Source: RYN-230 sp963834515 (GTDB lineage Bacteria > Actinomycetota > Actinomycetes > Streptosporangiales > Streptosporangiaceae). Taken from it: DNA of 64,000 nt. Shown here piece by piece: positions 9,901 to 18,655 of this stretch. The position numbers were made by a program, and so were the translations under genes. Position 1 is the stretch's first letter. The number at the start of each line of letters is the position of its first letter. The stretch is taken from contig CAWICB010000010.1 in assembly GCA_963834515.1 (NCBI GenBank), positions 1 to 64,000 of the forward strand. The letters run 5' to 3'. The notes beneath the pieces were generated by a model. The model had not been told where the DNA came from. It saw nothing but the letters and a program-made list of their open reading frames with translations, and did no database searches.

Positions 9901-11834
9901 CCACCGACTTCACCGCGGCCGGGGTCGGCGACATGTCCGGTGACGTGTTCGGCAACGGGATGCTGCTGTCCCGGCACATCAAGCTGGTCGCCGCGTTCGA
10001 CCACCGGCACATCTTCCTCGACCCGGCACCTGACCTGGAGGTCAGCTTCGCGGAACGGCAGCGGCTGTTCGGGCTGCCCCGGTCGTCGTGGGCCGACTAC
10101 GATCCCACGCTCATCTCAGCGGGCGGCGGGGTGTGGCCGCGCAGCGCGAAGTCCGTCCCGGTGTCCGCGCCGGCCCGCCAGGTGCTCGGCTTGGCCGAGG
10201 ACGTCCGCGCGCTGTCCCCGGACCAGCTGATCTCGGCCATCCTGGCCGCGCCGGTGGACCTGCTGTGGAACGGCGGCGTCGGCACGTACATCAAGGCCAG
10301 CACCCAGGCGCAGGCCGACGCCGGGGACCGGGCCAACGACGCGGTGCGCATCGACGCCACCGCGGTCCGGGCCAAGGTCATCGCGGAGGGCGGCAACCTG
10401 GGCGTGACCCAGGCCGGCCGGATCGAGTACGCGCTGGCCGGCGGCCTGATCAACACCGACTTCATCGACAACTCGGCCGGGGTGGACACCTCCGATCACG
10501 AGGTCAACATCAAGATCCTGCTGGCCGAGAGCGTAAGCCGCGGCGAGCTCACCGGCGAGCAGCGCAACCGGCTGCTCCAGGAGATGACCGACGAGGTCGG
10601 CGACCTGGTGCTGCGGGACAACTACCACCAGAACCGCGCGCTCGCCTCGTCCCGGGCCCAGGCCGCGGAAATGCTGCACGTGCACAGCCGGATGATGCGC
10701 AAGATGGCCCGGGACGGGCGGATCAGCCGCCGCCTGGAGGTGCTGCCCGGCGACAAGGAAGTTGCCGAACGCCGGTCGGCCGGGCTGGGCCTCACCACGC
10801 CGGAGTTTGCCGTGCTGCTGGCCCAGGTCAAGATCGGGGCGGAGCAGGAGATGCTGGCCTCGGCGCTGCCCGACGACCCGTACCTGCGGTCGGTGCTCAC
10901 CAGCTACTTCCCCGCTCCGCTGCGGGAGAAGTTCGCCAGCCAGATGGACGCCCACCCGCTGCGCCGGGAGATCATCACCACCGCGGTGGTCAACGACATG
11001 GTGGACCGGTCCGGGACCACGTTCCTGTTCCGGATGAACGAGGAGACCGGGGCGTCGGTGCCGGACCTCACCGCCGCGTTCCTGGTCGCCCGCCGGGTCT
11101 TCGACCTGCCCGGGTTCTGGGCCCAGGTGGAGGCGCTGGACGGCATAGTCGACGTGCCCACCCAGCTGGACATGCTGCTGGAGGGGCACAAGCTGACCGA
11201 GCGGGGCACCCGGTGGCTGCTGCACAACCGCAGGCTGCCGTTCGACATCGCGGACACCATCGACTTCTTCTCCGGCGGCGTGCTCAGCGTCACCTCCGGG
11301 CTGCCCAAGCTGCTCACCGGCCGGGACCGGTCCTCCTTCACCGACCGCCTCGAGCAGTTCACCGCCCGCAGCGTGCCGCAGGCGCTGGCCGAGCGGGTGG
11401 CCGGGATGGTGCCCGCCTATTCGGCGTTCGACCTGGTGGAGATCGCCACGGCGGTCGGCCGCAGCGTTGAGGAGACCGCTGAGGCCTACTTCGACCTGGC
11501 CGACCGGCTGCAGATCACCCGGCTGCGGGACCGGATCACCGCACTGCCCCGGGACGACCGGTGGAACACGATGGCCCGGGCCGCGCTGCGCGACGACCTG
11601 TACGCCGCGCACGCGGCGATCACCCGGGACGTGCTGGAGGTGACCGGCCCGGGCAGCCCGGAGGAGCGGCTCGCGGACTGGGTCGGCCGCAACGACACCG
11701 CGGTGCAGCGGGCGGCCCAGACCCTGACCGAGATCTGGGAGAGCGACCGGTTCACCGTGGCCATGCTGTCTGTCGCGGTCCGGGCCGTCCGGACCCTGGT
11801 CACCGCGAGTTCGCTTCCCGAACATCGGGGGTGA
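6919..11834 (+). CDS. gdhB: Large NAD-dependent glutamate dehydrogenase (frameshifted)
   Basis: A Bac_GDH-family enzyme of about 1638 residues converting glutamate to 2-oxoglutarate with NAD+. An N-terminal ACT-rich regulatory half (TDDMPFLVDSVTMEL, EYDLVDD) precedes the catalytic core with ARGGLRWSDRSEDFRTE, AKAQEVKNSVIVPSGAKGG and TYIKASTQAQADAGD. The C-terminal half (AEGGNLGVTQAGR onward) is complete. The frame changes at 9313-9314: after KLDAA the sequence resumes as AVPDLPAPRPRF, consistent with two extra bases or one missing base. The ATG at 6919 is preceded by GGGAG. It is a catabolic enzyme and fits the nitrogen-compound catabolism elsewhere in the window. Confidence 0.92.
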
Positions 11835-11886
11835 GTTGGCGGGCGATCGTCCTTTCGAATGCCCGCGCTCGCGTAGGCTTTCCCGC

Positions 11887-12998
11887 ATGGCAGGTACCGA
11901 TCCCGCAAATGAAATCTCGGAACTGTCGTCAACGCTTACCAGTGTGGAATCCGTTCTCGACCCTGAGGCCATGCGGCACGAGGCCGACGACCTGAGGGCC
12001 CGCGCCGCCGACCCCGGCCTCTGGGACGACCCGGAGCGAGCCCAGGCGGTCACCCGCCGGCTGTCCTACCTTGAGGGCGAACTGAGCCGGCTGGACAGCC
12101 TGCGGCGCCGCCTCGACGACACCCAGGTGATGTTCCTGCTGGCCGACCAGCGAGCACGACGAGCCTACCCGTGAAGAAGCCACCCGTGACCTGGCCGCGC
12201 TCCGCAAGGAGATCGACCAGCTCGAGGTGCGCACGCTGCTGTCCGGCGAATACGACGCCCGGGAGGCGCTGATCACCATCAACGCCCAGGCGGGCGGGGC
12301 CGACGCGGCCGACTGGGCCGAGGGGCTGCGGCGCATCTACCTGCGCTGGGCGGAACGGCACGGGTACCCGAGCGAGATCTACGACACGTCCTACGCGGAA
12401 GAGGCGGGCATCAAGTCCACCACGTTCGCGATCAAGGCGCCGTACGCCTACGGGACGCTGCGCGGCGAGCACGGCACGCACCGGATGGTGCGCATCTCCA
12501 AGTACGACAACCAGGGCCGCCGGCAGACCTCGTTCGCCGGGGTGGACGTGATCCCGGTGGTGGAGCAGGCCGATCACATCGACATCCCAGAAGACGAGAT
12601 CCGGGTGGACGTGTACCGGTCCAGCGGGCCCGGGCGGCCAGGGGGTGAACACCACCGACTCGGCGGTCCGGCTGACCCACCTGCCCAGCGGGATCGTGGT
12701 GTCCTGCCAGAACGAGCGCAGCCAGATCCAGAACAAGGCCACCGCCATGGCGGTGCTCCAGGCCAAGCTGCTGGAGCGGAAGCGGGCCGAGCAGGCAGCC
12801 AAGATGGCCGAGCTGCGCGGTGACTCGTCCGGCAGCTGGGGCACCCAGATCCGGAACTACGTGCTGCACCCGTACCAGAACGTCAAGGATGTGCGGACCG
12901 GCTACGAGACCGGGAACACGGCGGCCGTGATGGATGGCGAGATCGATGACTTCATCGAGGCCGAGATCCGCTGGCTGCGCAAGAACCCCACCGTGTGA
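11887..12998 (+). CDS. prfB: Peptide chain release factor 2 (two frameshifts in this sequence)
   Basis: RF2 terminates translation at UGA and UAA. About 370 residues are readable in three segments: LWDDPERAQAVTRRLSYLE; then RTLLSGEYDAREALI through DVYRSSGPG; then NTTDSAVRLTHLPSGIVVSCQNERSQ to the C-terminus. An extra C at 12151 and an extra C at about 12635 separate them. The second lies in the catalytic loop: removing it restores SSGPGGQGVNTTDS with the universal GGQ. Neither site resembles the E. coli programmed frameshift, which sits near codon 26 on CUUUGAC. As RF2 is essential, both are probably consensus errors. The gene leads the ftsE-ftsX-smpB-ssrA block. Confidence 0.92.
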
Positions 12999-13056
12999 CC
13001 GCGCACCGCCGGCGGGCCACCGGCCCCCGGCGGGCGTTAAGCAGCGTGCTGGGTAG

Positions 13057-13236
13057 TTAGTGTGCGAGCTGCAGCGCGAGCGCGAGCAGCAGCAGTACGA
13101 GCAGGGCGGCCAGGATCACCGGCTTGGTCAGGCTGGAGTGGTGATGCACCTGGGCCCGGGCGGCCTGGCAGGCCGGGCAGCGCGCCTCGACCACAGGCCC
13201 CGCGCACTGTGCGCAGATCAAGTCTTCACAACTCAC
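13057..13236 (-). CDS. Small zinc-ribbon membrane protein
   Basis: A 59-residue ORF starting at GTG 13236 behind a good ribosome-binding site (GGAGGGA, five bases away). The N-terminus carries two CxxC knuckles (CAQCAGPV and CPACQAA), and the C-terminus is one hydrophobic segment (PVILAALLVLLLLALAL). It looks like a single-pass membrane protein with a cytoplasmic zinc ribbon. It is divergent from ftsE. Longer in-frame starts upstream lack a ribosome-binding site. The function is unknown. Confidence 0.6.
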   Translation of the reverse strand: MSCEDLICAQCAGPVVEARCPACQAARAQVHHHSSLTKPVILAALLVLLLLALALQLAH

Positions 13237-13416
13237 CTGGGTCCCTCCGGTCCGCGCTCGCCCGGGGCCAGTTCTGTAGTGTTGGCCGCTGCGAGCCGCA
13301 TTCCCCCCTAGACTAGCCCCTGGCCAAACCGGACAGCCCCGCAGCGCCCGGAAGGCCGTGTGGCAGCCGGATCTGGCCGCCTGGTCTGCATTTCTGTCGA
13401 GCGTAGTGATGGGCCT

Positions 13417-14106
13417 GTGATCCACTTCGATAACGTCACTAAGACGTACGCCAACCAGAGCCGACCGGCGCTCGAGAACGTCACCATCGACGTCGAGAAG
13501 GGCGAGTTCGTCTTCCTGGTCGGGCCGTCGGGCTCGGGCAAGTCAACGTTCCTGCGGCTCGTCCTGAAGGAGGAGAAGCCGACCGAGGGCCGGATCCACG
13601 TGGCCGGCAAGGATCTCGCCCGGCTGACCAACTGGAAGGTGCCCTACCTGCGGCGCCGGATCGGCTGCGTGTTCCAGGACTTCCGGCTGCTGCCCAACAA
13701 GAACGTGTACCAGAACGTGGCGTTCGCGCTGCAGGTGATCGGGAAGCCGCGGCGGTTCATCCGCAAGGTGGTCCCGGAGGTGGTGGACCTGGTCGGCCTG
13801 GAGGGCAAGCACGACCGGATGCCGCACGAGCTGTCCGGTGGTGAGCAGCAGCGGGTCGCGATGGCCCGCGCGTTCGTGAACCGGCCGATGATCCTGCTGG
13901 CCGACGAGCCGACCGGGAACATCGACCCGGCCACGTCCATCGGGATTATGAAGGTTCTGGACCGGATCAACCGGACAGGCACTACGGTCGTGATGGCGAC
14001 GCACGACGCGGCGATCGTGGACTCCATGCGCAAGCGGGTCATCGAGCTCGAGTTCGGGAAGATTGTGCGCGACCAGTCACGCGGGGTGTACGGCCAGGCG
14101 TACTGA
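13417..14106 (+). CDS. ftsE: Cell division ATP-binding protein FtsE
   Basis: ABC ATPase that partners FtsX at the septum to activate peptidoglycan hydrolases. The 229 residues match the family length with the GTG start at 13417 (IHFDNVTKTYANQ). Visible motifs are Walker A GPSGSGKST, the Q-loop in CVFQDFRLLPNKNVYQNVAF, the signature LSGGEQQRVAMARAF, Walker B ILLADEPTGNIDP and the switch histidine in ATHDAAIVD. ftsX lies 90 bp downstream, separated by a 32-bp palindrome, so the usual tight ftsEX coupling may be modulated here. Confidence 0.97.
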   Translation: MIHFDNVTKTYANQSRPALENVTIDVEKGEFVFLVGPSGSGKSTFLRLVLKEEKPTEGRIHVAGKDLARLTNWKVPYLRRRIGCVFQDFRLLPNKNVYQNVAFALQVIGKPRRFIRKVVPEVVDLVGLEGKHDRMPHELSGGEQQRVAMARAFVNRPMILLADEPTGNIDPATSIGIMKVLDRINRTGTTVVMATHDAAIVDSMRKRVIELEFGKIVRDQSRGVYGQAY

Positions 14107-14111
14107 CCAGC

Positions 14112-14143
14112 TCAGCCGTCCTTGACGCGTCAAGGACGGCTGA
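14112..14143. terminator. Perfect 32-bp palindrome between ftsE and ftsX
   Basis: Each half reads TCAGCCGTCCTTGACG or its complement, with no unpaired loop in the DNA. Transcribed, it forms a GC-rich hairpin six bases after the ftsE stop. There is no T tract, so it could be an attenuating terminator, an mRNA stabiliser or processing site, or a protein-binding site. Confidence 0.6.
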
Positions 14144-14195
14144 CGGGGTGTGGGCGGTACCGGTACCGAGGAATTACCGAGGGATTCAGACAACC

Positions 14196-15113
14196 ATGCG
14201 TGGACAGTTCCTGTTTCAGGAGGTCTGGACCGGCCTCCGGCGCAACCTCACCATGACGGTTGCGCTGGTCGTCGTGGTGGCGATCAGCTTGTCGCTGCTC
14301 GGCACCGGGCTGCTGTTCGTCAAGCAGGTGGACAACACCCGGACCTACTGGCAGGGCCGCGTCCAGCTGTCGATCTACCTGTGCACGTCGACCAGCGTGA
14401 GCCCGCAGTGCAAGCAGAACGGCCCGGCCACCGTGGCCGAGCGGCAGCAGATCTACGACGACCTGCTCTCGCTGCGCTCACACGGCGTGGAGCATGTCTA
14501 CTACGAGTCGCAGGCCCAGGCGTTCGCCCGGTTCAAGCAGGACTTCGCCCAGGACAAGTCGTTCGCCAGCCTGGTCACCGAGAACGAGATCCCGGACTCT
14601 TTCCAGGTCAAGCTCGCTAACGCGCAGGCCGACTACAACGTGGTGGCGGGTACCGTGCAGGGCCGCCCGGGCGTGGACAACATCGTCAACGTCGAGTCGA
14701 TCCTGTCCAACTTCTACAAGCTGCTGAACGGGGCCCGGGACGCGGTCATCATCACCGCGATCATCCTGGTCATCGCGGCCATCCTGCTGGTGGCCAACAC
14801 GATCCGGCTGTCCGCGTTCAACCGCCGCCGGGAGACCAGCATCATGCGGCTGGTAGGCGCGTCCAACTTCTACGTTCAGCTACCCTTCCTGCTAGAAGGA
14901 GTCATCGCGGGGCTGTTCGGCTGGGTTATCGCCGCCGCGCTGCTCGTCGCGGTCAAGACGATGGGCCTGGATGCGCTGCAGCAGTATTTCCCCTACAACG
15001 TGCAGCTCAGTCTGTCTGATCTCATCGAGGTCATCGTGCTGGCCATGGTCATGGGAGTGCTGCTCTGTGGCGTCACGTCCTTCCTCACGCTCAGGCGCTA
15101 TCTACGCGCCTGA
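14196..15113 (+). CDS. ftsX: Cell division permease-like protein FtsX
   Basis: A 305-residue membrane protein starting at ATG 14196 (MRGQFLFQEVWTGLRRNL). It has a first transmembrane helix at about 22-44 (VALVVVVAISLSLLGTGLLF) and an extracellular loop with two cysteines (YLCTSTSVSPQC). Three C-terminal helices follow, the first at VIITAIILVIAAILLVANTI, as expected of FtsX, and the SAFNRRRETSIMRLVGAS cytoplasmic segment is typical. The loop recruits a cell wall hydrolase in other actinobacteria. smpB follows after 19 bp, so the two may be co-transcribed. Confidence 0.96.
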   Translation: MRGQFLFQEVWTGLRRNLTMTVALVVVVAISLSLLGTGLLFVKQVDNTRTYWQGRVQLSIYLCTSTSVSPQCKQNGPATVAERQQIYDDLLSLRSHGVEHVYYESQAQAFARFKQDFAQDKSFASLVTENEIPDSFQVKLANAQADYNVVAGTVQGRPGVDNIVNVESILSNFYKLLNGARDAVIITAIILVIAAILLVANTIRLSAFNRRRETSIMRLVGASNFYVQLPFLLEGVIAGLFGWVIAAALLVAVKTMGLDALQQYFPYNVQLSLSDLIEVIVLAMVMGVLLCGVTSFLTLRRYLRA

Positions 15114-15132
15114 GCCCGGTGGTCGCTAAGCC

Positions 15133-15606
15133 ATGGCCGCCAACTCCAGGCAGCAGCAGTCCACGGTCATCGCCCGGAACCGCCGGGCCAGGCACGACTA
15201 CCAGATCGAGGACACCGTCGAGGGCGGGCTGGTGCTCACTGGTACCGAGGTCAAGTCGCTGCGGTCCGGGCGGGCATCGCTGACCGACGGGTTTGCCCAG
15301 ATCCAGGACGGCGAGGTCTGGCTGCACGGGGTGCACATCCCCGAGTACACCCAGGGCACCTGGACCAACCATGAACCACGCCGGCCGCGCAAGGTGCTGC
15401 TGCACCGCAAGGAGATCGACCGGTGGGCGGCCAAGGCGGCGGAACGCGGGCTCACCATCGTGCCGCTGGCGCTGTATTTTAAAGATGGCAGGGTCAAGGT
15501 GGAACTGGCCCTGGCGCGCGGCAAACGAACTTACGACAAGCGTCACGATCTGGCGCAACGCGATGCCGCCCGGGAGGTGGAACGTGCCTTCCGGCGGCGG
15601 GGCTGA
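15133..15606 (+). CDS. smpB: SsrA-binding protein SmpB
   Basis: The tmRNA partner in trans-translation, 157 residues and complete. Characteristic blocks are IARNRRARHDYQIEDTVEGG, LTGTEVKSLRSGRASLTDGF, WLHGVHIPEYTQG, the HRKEIDRW stretch and a basic C-terminal tail (RTYDKRHDLAQRDAAREVER). It follows ftsX directly and lies about 2.5 kb upstream of its RNA partner ssrA, with one gene in between. Stop and next possible start overlap (TGATG at 15604-15608). Confidence 0.97.
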   Translation: MAANSRQQQSTVIARNRRARHDYQIEDTVEGGLVLTGTEVKSLRSGRASLTDGFAQIQDGEVWLHGVHIPEYTQGTWTNHEPRRPRKVLLHRKEIDRWAAKAAERGLTIVPLALYFKDGRVKVELALARGKRTYDKRHDLAQRDAAREVERAFRRRG

Positions 15607-15752
15607 TGGCGTGGCAGGCCGTGGCCTCCTACCGTAGGCGTGGGGCGCACGCGGCTGCCCGCCGGTCCGTAACGCCCTTCGTCTCAGTTAAGCGTGATCC
15701 GCAGCCTGCCGTCGGCGGACGCGCACCGCGCAGCGGCGGCGTCGGGGGAGTA

Positions 15753-17645
15753 GTGAGCGGCCTGCGCTCGAGGTCGCGGCAGCTGAAGCTGGCGGCCGCC
15801 GGGCTGGCGTTCGCCCTCCTGGTGGCCGGGATCGCCACCGGCATCGGGAGCGGCGATCCGTCCGCCGAGCCGGCTGCGCAGAACTTCCTGCTGGCCTGGG
15901 CGCAGGGCCAGTACAAGGAGGCGGCCGCGCTGACCACCGGGTCGGCTGGCCCGGTGACGGTGGCGTTGCGCACCGCTTACCAGCAGCTGGGCGCGGCGGC
16001 CTACTACCTGTCCATGGGCCAGATCAGCCAGCACGCCGGGGTCGCGGTGGCGTACTTCCACGCGTCGGTCGATCTGGGCCAGGACGGCGCGGCCTGGGAC
16101 TACGAGGGCCATTTCACGCTGCGCAAGATATCCGGGTCGTGGCGGGTGGAGTGGAGCCCGGCCGTGATCAACCCGGGGCTGCGCCAGGGCGCGCGGATGG
16201 CCGTGGTCAGCCGGATACCGGCCCGGGCCCCGGTGCTCGACGCGGAGGGCGGCTCGCTGATCCGGCCCTCGCCGGCCTGGATCGCCCAGGTGCGGCCGGG
16301 CAGGCTGGCCAGCCCGGTGGCCACCGCCGCCGCGTTCGCCACCGCCACCGGGCTGGATGAGGACCAGGTGCTCAGCGTGATCCGCGCCGCCCCGCAGTCG
16401 TCGCCGCTGCCCCTGCTCACCCTCGATCCTGCGCAGTACCGCAAGCTGCGGCACAAGCTCGACCGGGTGCCGGGGCTGACCATGCGCCGGGTCTCCCGGA
16501 AGCTGTTCAGCAGCGTGGCCAGCGACGTGACCGGCACGGTCGGCACCGAGATCGCGCCCGCCCTGCAGGAGCAGGGCATCTCCTACCGGCCCGGCACTAC
16601 GGTCGGCGTGTCCGGGCTGCAGCAGGTCTACCAGCGCATGCTGGCCGGGACCGCGCAGACCGAGATCATCGCCGAGAACAGCGCCGGACACCAGATGGCC
16701 GTGCTGAAGAAGTGGGATGGGCAGCCGGGCACCCCGGTGCGCACCACCATCGACGGTGCCGTGCAGGCGGCCGCGGACCGGGCGCTGGGCAGCCAGCCAT
16801 CCGCCGGGGCCATCATCGCCGTCCAGGCGTCCAGCGGGCACATCCTGGCCGTGGCCGACCGCAACGCGGCCGGGATGCCGAAGGTAGACCCGCTGGACGG
16901 TCACTACCAGCCCGGGAACGCGTTCACCATCGTGTCCACCGCCGCGCTGCTGTCCGGCGGGCTGTCGCTGTCCACGCCGATCCCGTGCCGGTCCAGCACC
17001 CTGGTCGGCGGCCGGACGTTCACCAACGTGCCCGCGGTGCCCCGGCTGGGCGCGCAGCCGCCGTTCAGCACCGACTTCGAGCAGTCCTGCGGGACGGCGT
17101 TCACCACCCTGTCGCTGGGGCTGCGCGGGGCCCGGCTCACCGAGAGCGCCAGTAACTTCGGCCTCGGCCTGGACTGGCGGCTGCCGCTGAGCGCGTTCAC
17201 CGGATCGTTCCGGGCGGCCAGCACCCAGGGCGGGCTGGCCGCGGACACCGTGGGCCAGCAGGGCGTCGAGGTCAGCCCGCTGGACATGGCCCTGGTAGCG
17301 GCGGGGGTGGACGCGGGCACCTGGCACCCCCCGGTGCTGATCACCTCGCCGCCCGACCCCGGCCTGCGCCCGCGCGCGGTGGCGGGCGTGCAGACCGTGG
17401 TGGCGCTGCGCCAGCTGATGCGGGCCGTGGTCGCCAAGGGCGCCGCCCAGTCGGCCAACCTGACCGGTATCCCGGTGTCTGGGCAGGTAGGCACAGCCCA
17501 GGCCACCCCGGGGGCCAAGCGGTGGGCGCACTGGTTCGTCGGCTACCGGGGCGGCGTGGCGTTCGCCGTGCTGCAGCTGACCAGGTCCCCGGCTGGCTCG
17601 GCGGTCCCGCTGGGCGCCTCGTTCCTGAGTGGTATGGGCGGATAA
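15753..17645 (+). CDS. Penicillin-binding-like protein lacking all three catalytic motifs
   Basis: About 630 residues with an N-terminal membrane anchor (LKLAAAGLAFALLVAGIATG), an NTF2-like MecA_N domain (about 35-150), a PBP dimerisation region, and a transpeptidase fold from about residue 330. The active-site motifs are all changed. The SxxK position reads NAFT (PGNAFTIVS, near residue 390), SxN reads SCG (near 446), and KTG reads QVG (SGQVGTAQ, near 577). DD-transpeptidase activity and beta-lactam acylation are therefore not expected. I chose GTG 15753 (upstream GGGGGAG); ATG 15606 overlapping the smpB stop is an alternative. A structural role or role as regulator of division is inferred from the ftsEX neighbourhood. 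Confidence 0.82.
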   Translation: MSGLRSRSRQLKLAAAGLAFALLVAGIATGIGSGDPSAEPAAQNFLLAWAQGQYKEAAALTTGSAGPVTVALRTAYQQLGAAAYYLSMGQISQHAGVAVAYFHASVDLGQDGAAWDYEGHFTLRKISGSWRVEWSPAVINPGLRQGARMAVVSRIPARAPVLDAEGGSLIRPSPAWIAQVRPGRLASPVATAAAFATATGLDEDQVLSVIRAAPQSSPLPLLTLDPAQYRKLRHKLDRVPGLTMRRVSRKLFSSVASDVTGTVGTEIAPALQEQGISYRPGTTVGVSGLQQVYQRMLAGTAQTEIIAENSAGHQMAVLKKWDGQPGTPVRTTIDGAVQAAADRALGSQPSAGAIIAVQASSGHILAVADRNAAGMPKVDPLDGHYQPGNAFTIVSTAALLSGGLSLSTPIPCRSSTLVGGRTFTNVPAVPRLGAQPPFSTDFEQSCGTAFTTLSLGLRGARLTESASNFGLGLDWRLPLSAFTGSFRAASTQGGLAADTVGQQGVEVSPLDMALVAAGVDAGTWHPPVLITSPPDPGLRPRAVAGVQTVVALRQLMRAVVAKGAAQSANLTGIPVSGQVGTAQATPGAKRWAHWFVGYRGGVAFAVLQLTRSPAGSAVPLGASFLSGMGG

Positions 17646-18123
17646 CGCCCAGCCGGCGATTGCATAGCGTGAACCTGACCGTGATTTTGGTGACCCTAAG
17701 CAACCAAGAGGCTACCTGCCGGCGTCTTACCTAATGACTGGGAGCCGCTTGGGGGGTTGCGCCCCAGTCGCCGTGATGGGAACCGGACCTCATCTCGGGG
17801 GAGGTCCGGGTGTGAGACCGGCCCCGACCCTGCCGGTCGACCCCCGTGGGCGTACTTCGGCCACCGCCAGCGCCCACGGGGGTATCTCATCACCATGTGA
17901 GATGCCCGATGGGACCCGCTTCGCGGGCCGCCCATCGGGCATCTTGTGGTTTCCGGGCTGCTGCCCGGGGACGGGACGGGCTGGACGGGACCGGGCCGGA
18001 CGGGACGGGGCCGGACGGAATTCCGGTTGGCCCTCAGGTGTTGACTCGAGTACCGTCGTGAGTCACCGTGTTCTGACTGGCGTGGCGCACGGCAGCTTGA
18101 TAACTCAATAGGAGTTACCCACA
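17646..18123 (+). other. Gene-free leader region upstream of ssrA with clustered hairpins
   Basis: No credible gene lies here. At least four stem-loops are readable: 8-bp arms at 17783-17790/17802-17809; 13-bp arms at 17840-17852/17871-17883; 6-bp arms at 17884-17889/17898-17903; and 13-bp arms at 17901-17913/17931-17943, the last with an inner CCCGC-TTC-GCGGG hairpin. The third and fourth are mutually exclusive because they share 17901-17903. The cluster may end PBP transcription or be a structured non-coding RNA. A TTGACT at 18041-18046 is a possible -35 for ssrA but has no convincing -10. Confidence 0.45.
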
Positions 18124-18493
18124 GGGGGTGACAGGCTTCGACTTCAGTGGTTGAACCAGGGGAAGCGAGCCGAGGACGGCGGACATAACCTCGTAAATCC
18201 TGTGACCGCACATTAATAAGTGCCAATGTTAAGCGCACTCACCTCGCCCTCGCGGCCTGACGCGAGTTAGGGGTTGTCAGCCCGGGAGCGCCTCCGGCCC
18301 GGTGTCTGGCATCAGCTAGGAGGATCCACCGCTCGGCCCGGTCGCGGGGCTGAGCGGGACATCTAACAGCGACTGAGCCCGTCGGCGGCCTGCCTGCAGG
18401 ATCGCCGGGGCTGAGAAAATCGACGCAGGCTGCGCTCGGAGAAGCCCTGGTGATGTACTGAAGGACGCGGGTTCGATTCCCGCCACCTCCACG
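18124..18493 (+). ncRNA. ssrA: Transfer-messenger RNA
   Basis: The 5' end GGGGGTGACAGGCTTCGAC and the 3' end GGTTCGATTCCCGCCACCTCC form the tRNA-like domain, with the GGGGGTG and CACCTCC ends pairing. The mRNA-like segment has resume codon GCC at 18222 and encodes the tag ANVKRTHLALAA followed by TGA (18258-18260). The tag ends in LAA, the protease-targeting terminus. The encoded 3' end is ACGA rather than ACCA, so CCA would be added or repaired post-transcriptionally. It sits downstream of smpB, which encodes the protein partner. Confidence 0.95.
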
Positions 18494-18496
18494 ACC

Positions 18497-18541
18497 GGCC
18501 CATGGTGCCGGGCGACCTCTCGTCGCCCGGCACCATGGGCC
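18497..18541 (+). terminator. Strong hairpin terminator after ssrA
   Basis: A perfect 20-bp stem (GGCCCATGGTGCCGGGCGAC and its complement) with a CTCTC loop begins four bases after the tmRNA 3' end. There is no long T tract, as is common in actinomycetes. Confidence 0.85.
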
Positions 18542-18584
18542 GTGCTATTCGCGGGTCCTGTCCCGGCACATGATGGCCCATGAA

Positions 18585-18636
18585 TCATGATCATGGCTTT
18601 GGTGTCGTGGGGACGACATCAAAGTCATGATCATGA
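18585..18636. repeat. Near-perfect inverted repeat containing CATGATCATG
   Basis: Arms of 24 bases (18585-18608 and 18613-18636) match at 22 positions around a GGGG loop. Each arm holds the 10-bp palindrome CATGATCATG, which recurs at 52409-52418. It lies between the ssrA terminator and the 3' end of the minus-strand gene at 18656, so it could terminate that gene or be a dispersed palindromic element. Confidence 0.6.
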
Positions 18637-18655
18637 CTGCACAACCGCTCTGGGG

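Noticed and set aside
11887..12998. Programmed +1 frameshifting in prfB
   Set aside because: The classical site lies near codon 26 with CUUUGAC and an upstream Shine-Dalgarno-like sequence. The two breaks here are at about codons 88 and 250 and lack those features.
18041..18069. Promoter for ssrA
   Set aside because: TTGACT is a fair -35, but no acceptable -10 is found at 16-18 bases; not called as a feature.
17734..18111. Protein-coding ORF upstream of tmRNA
   Set aside because: The translation has no domain, overlaps several perfect hairpins and has no ribosome-binding site; treated as non-coding.
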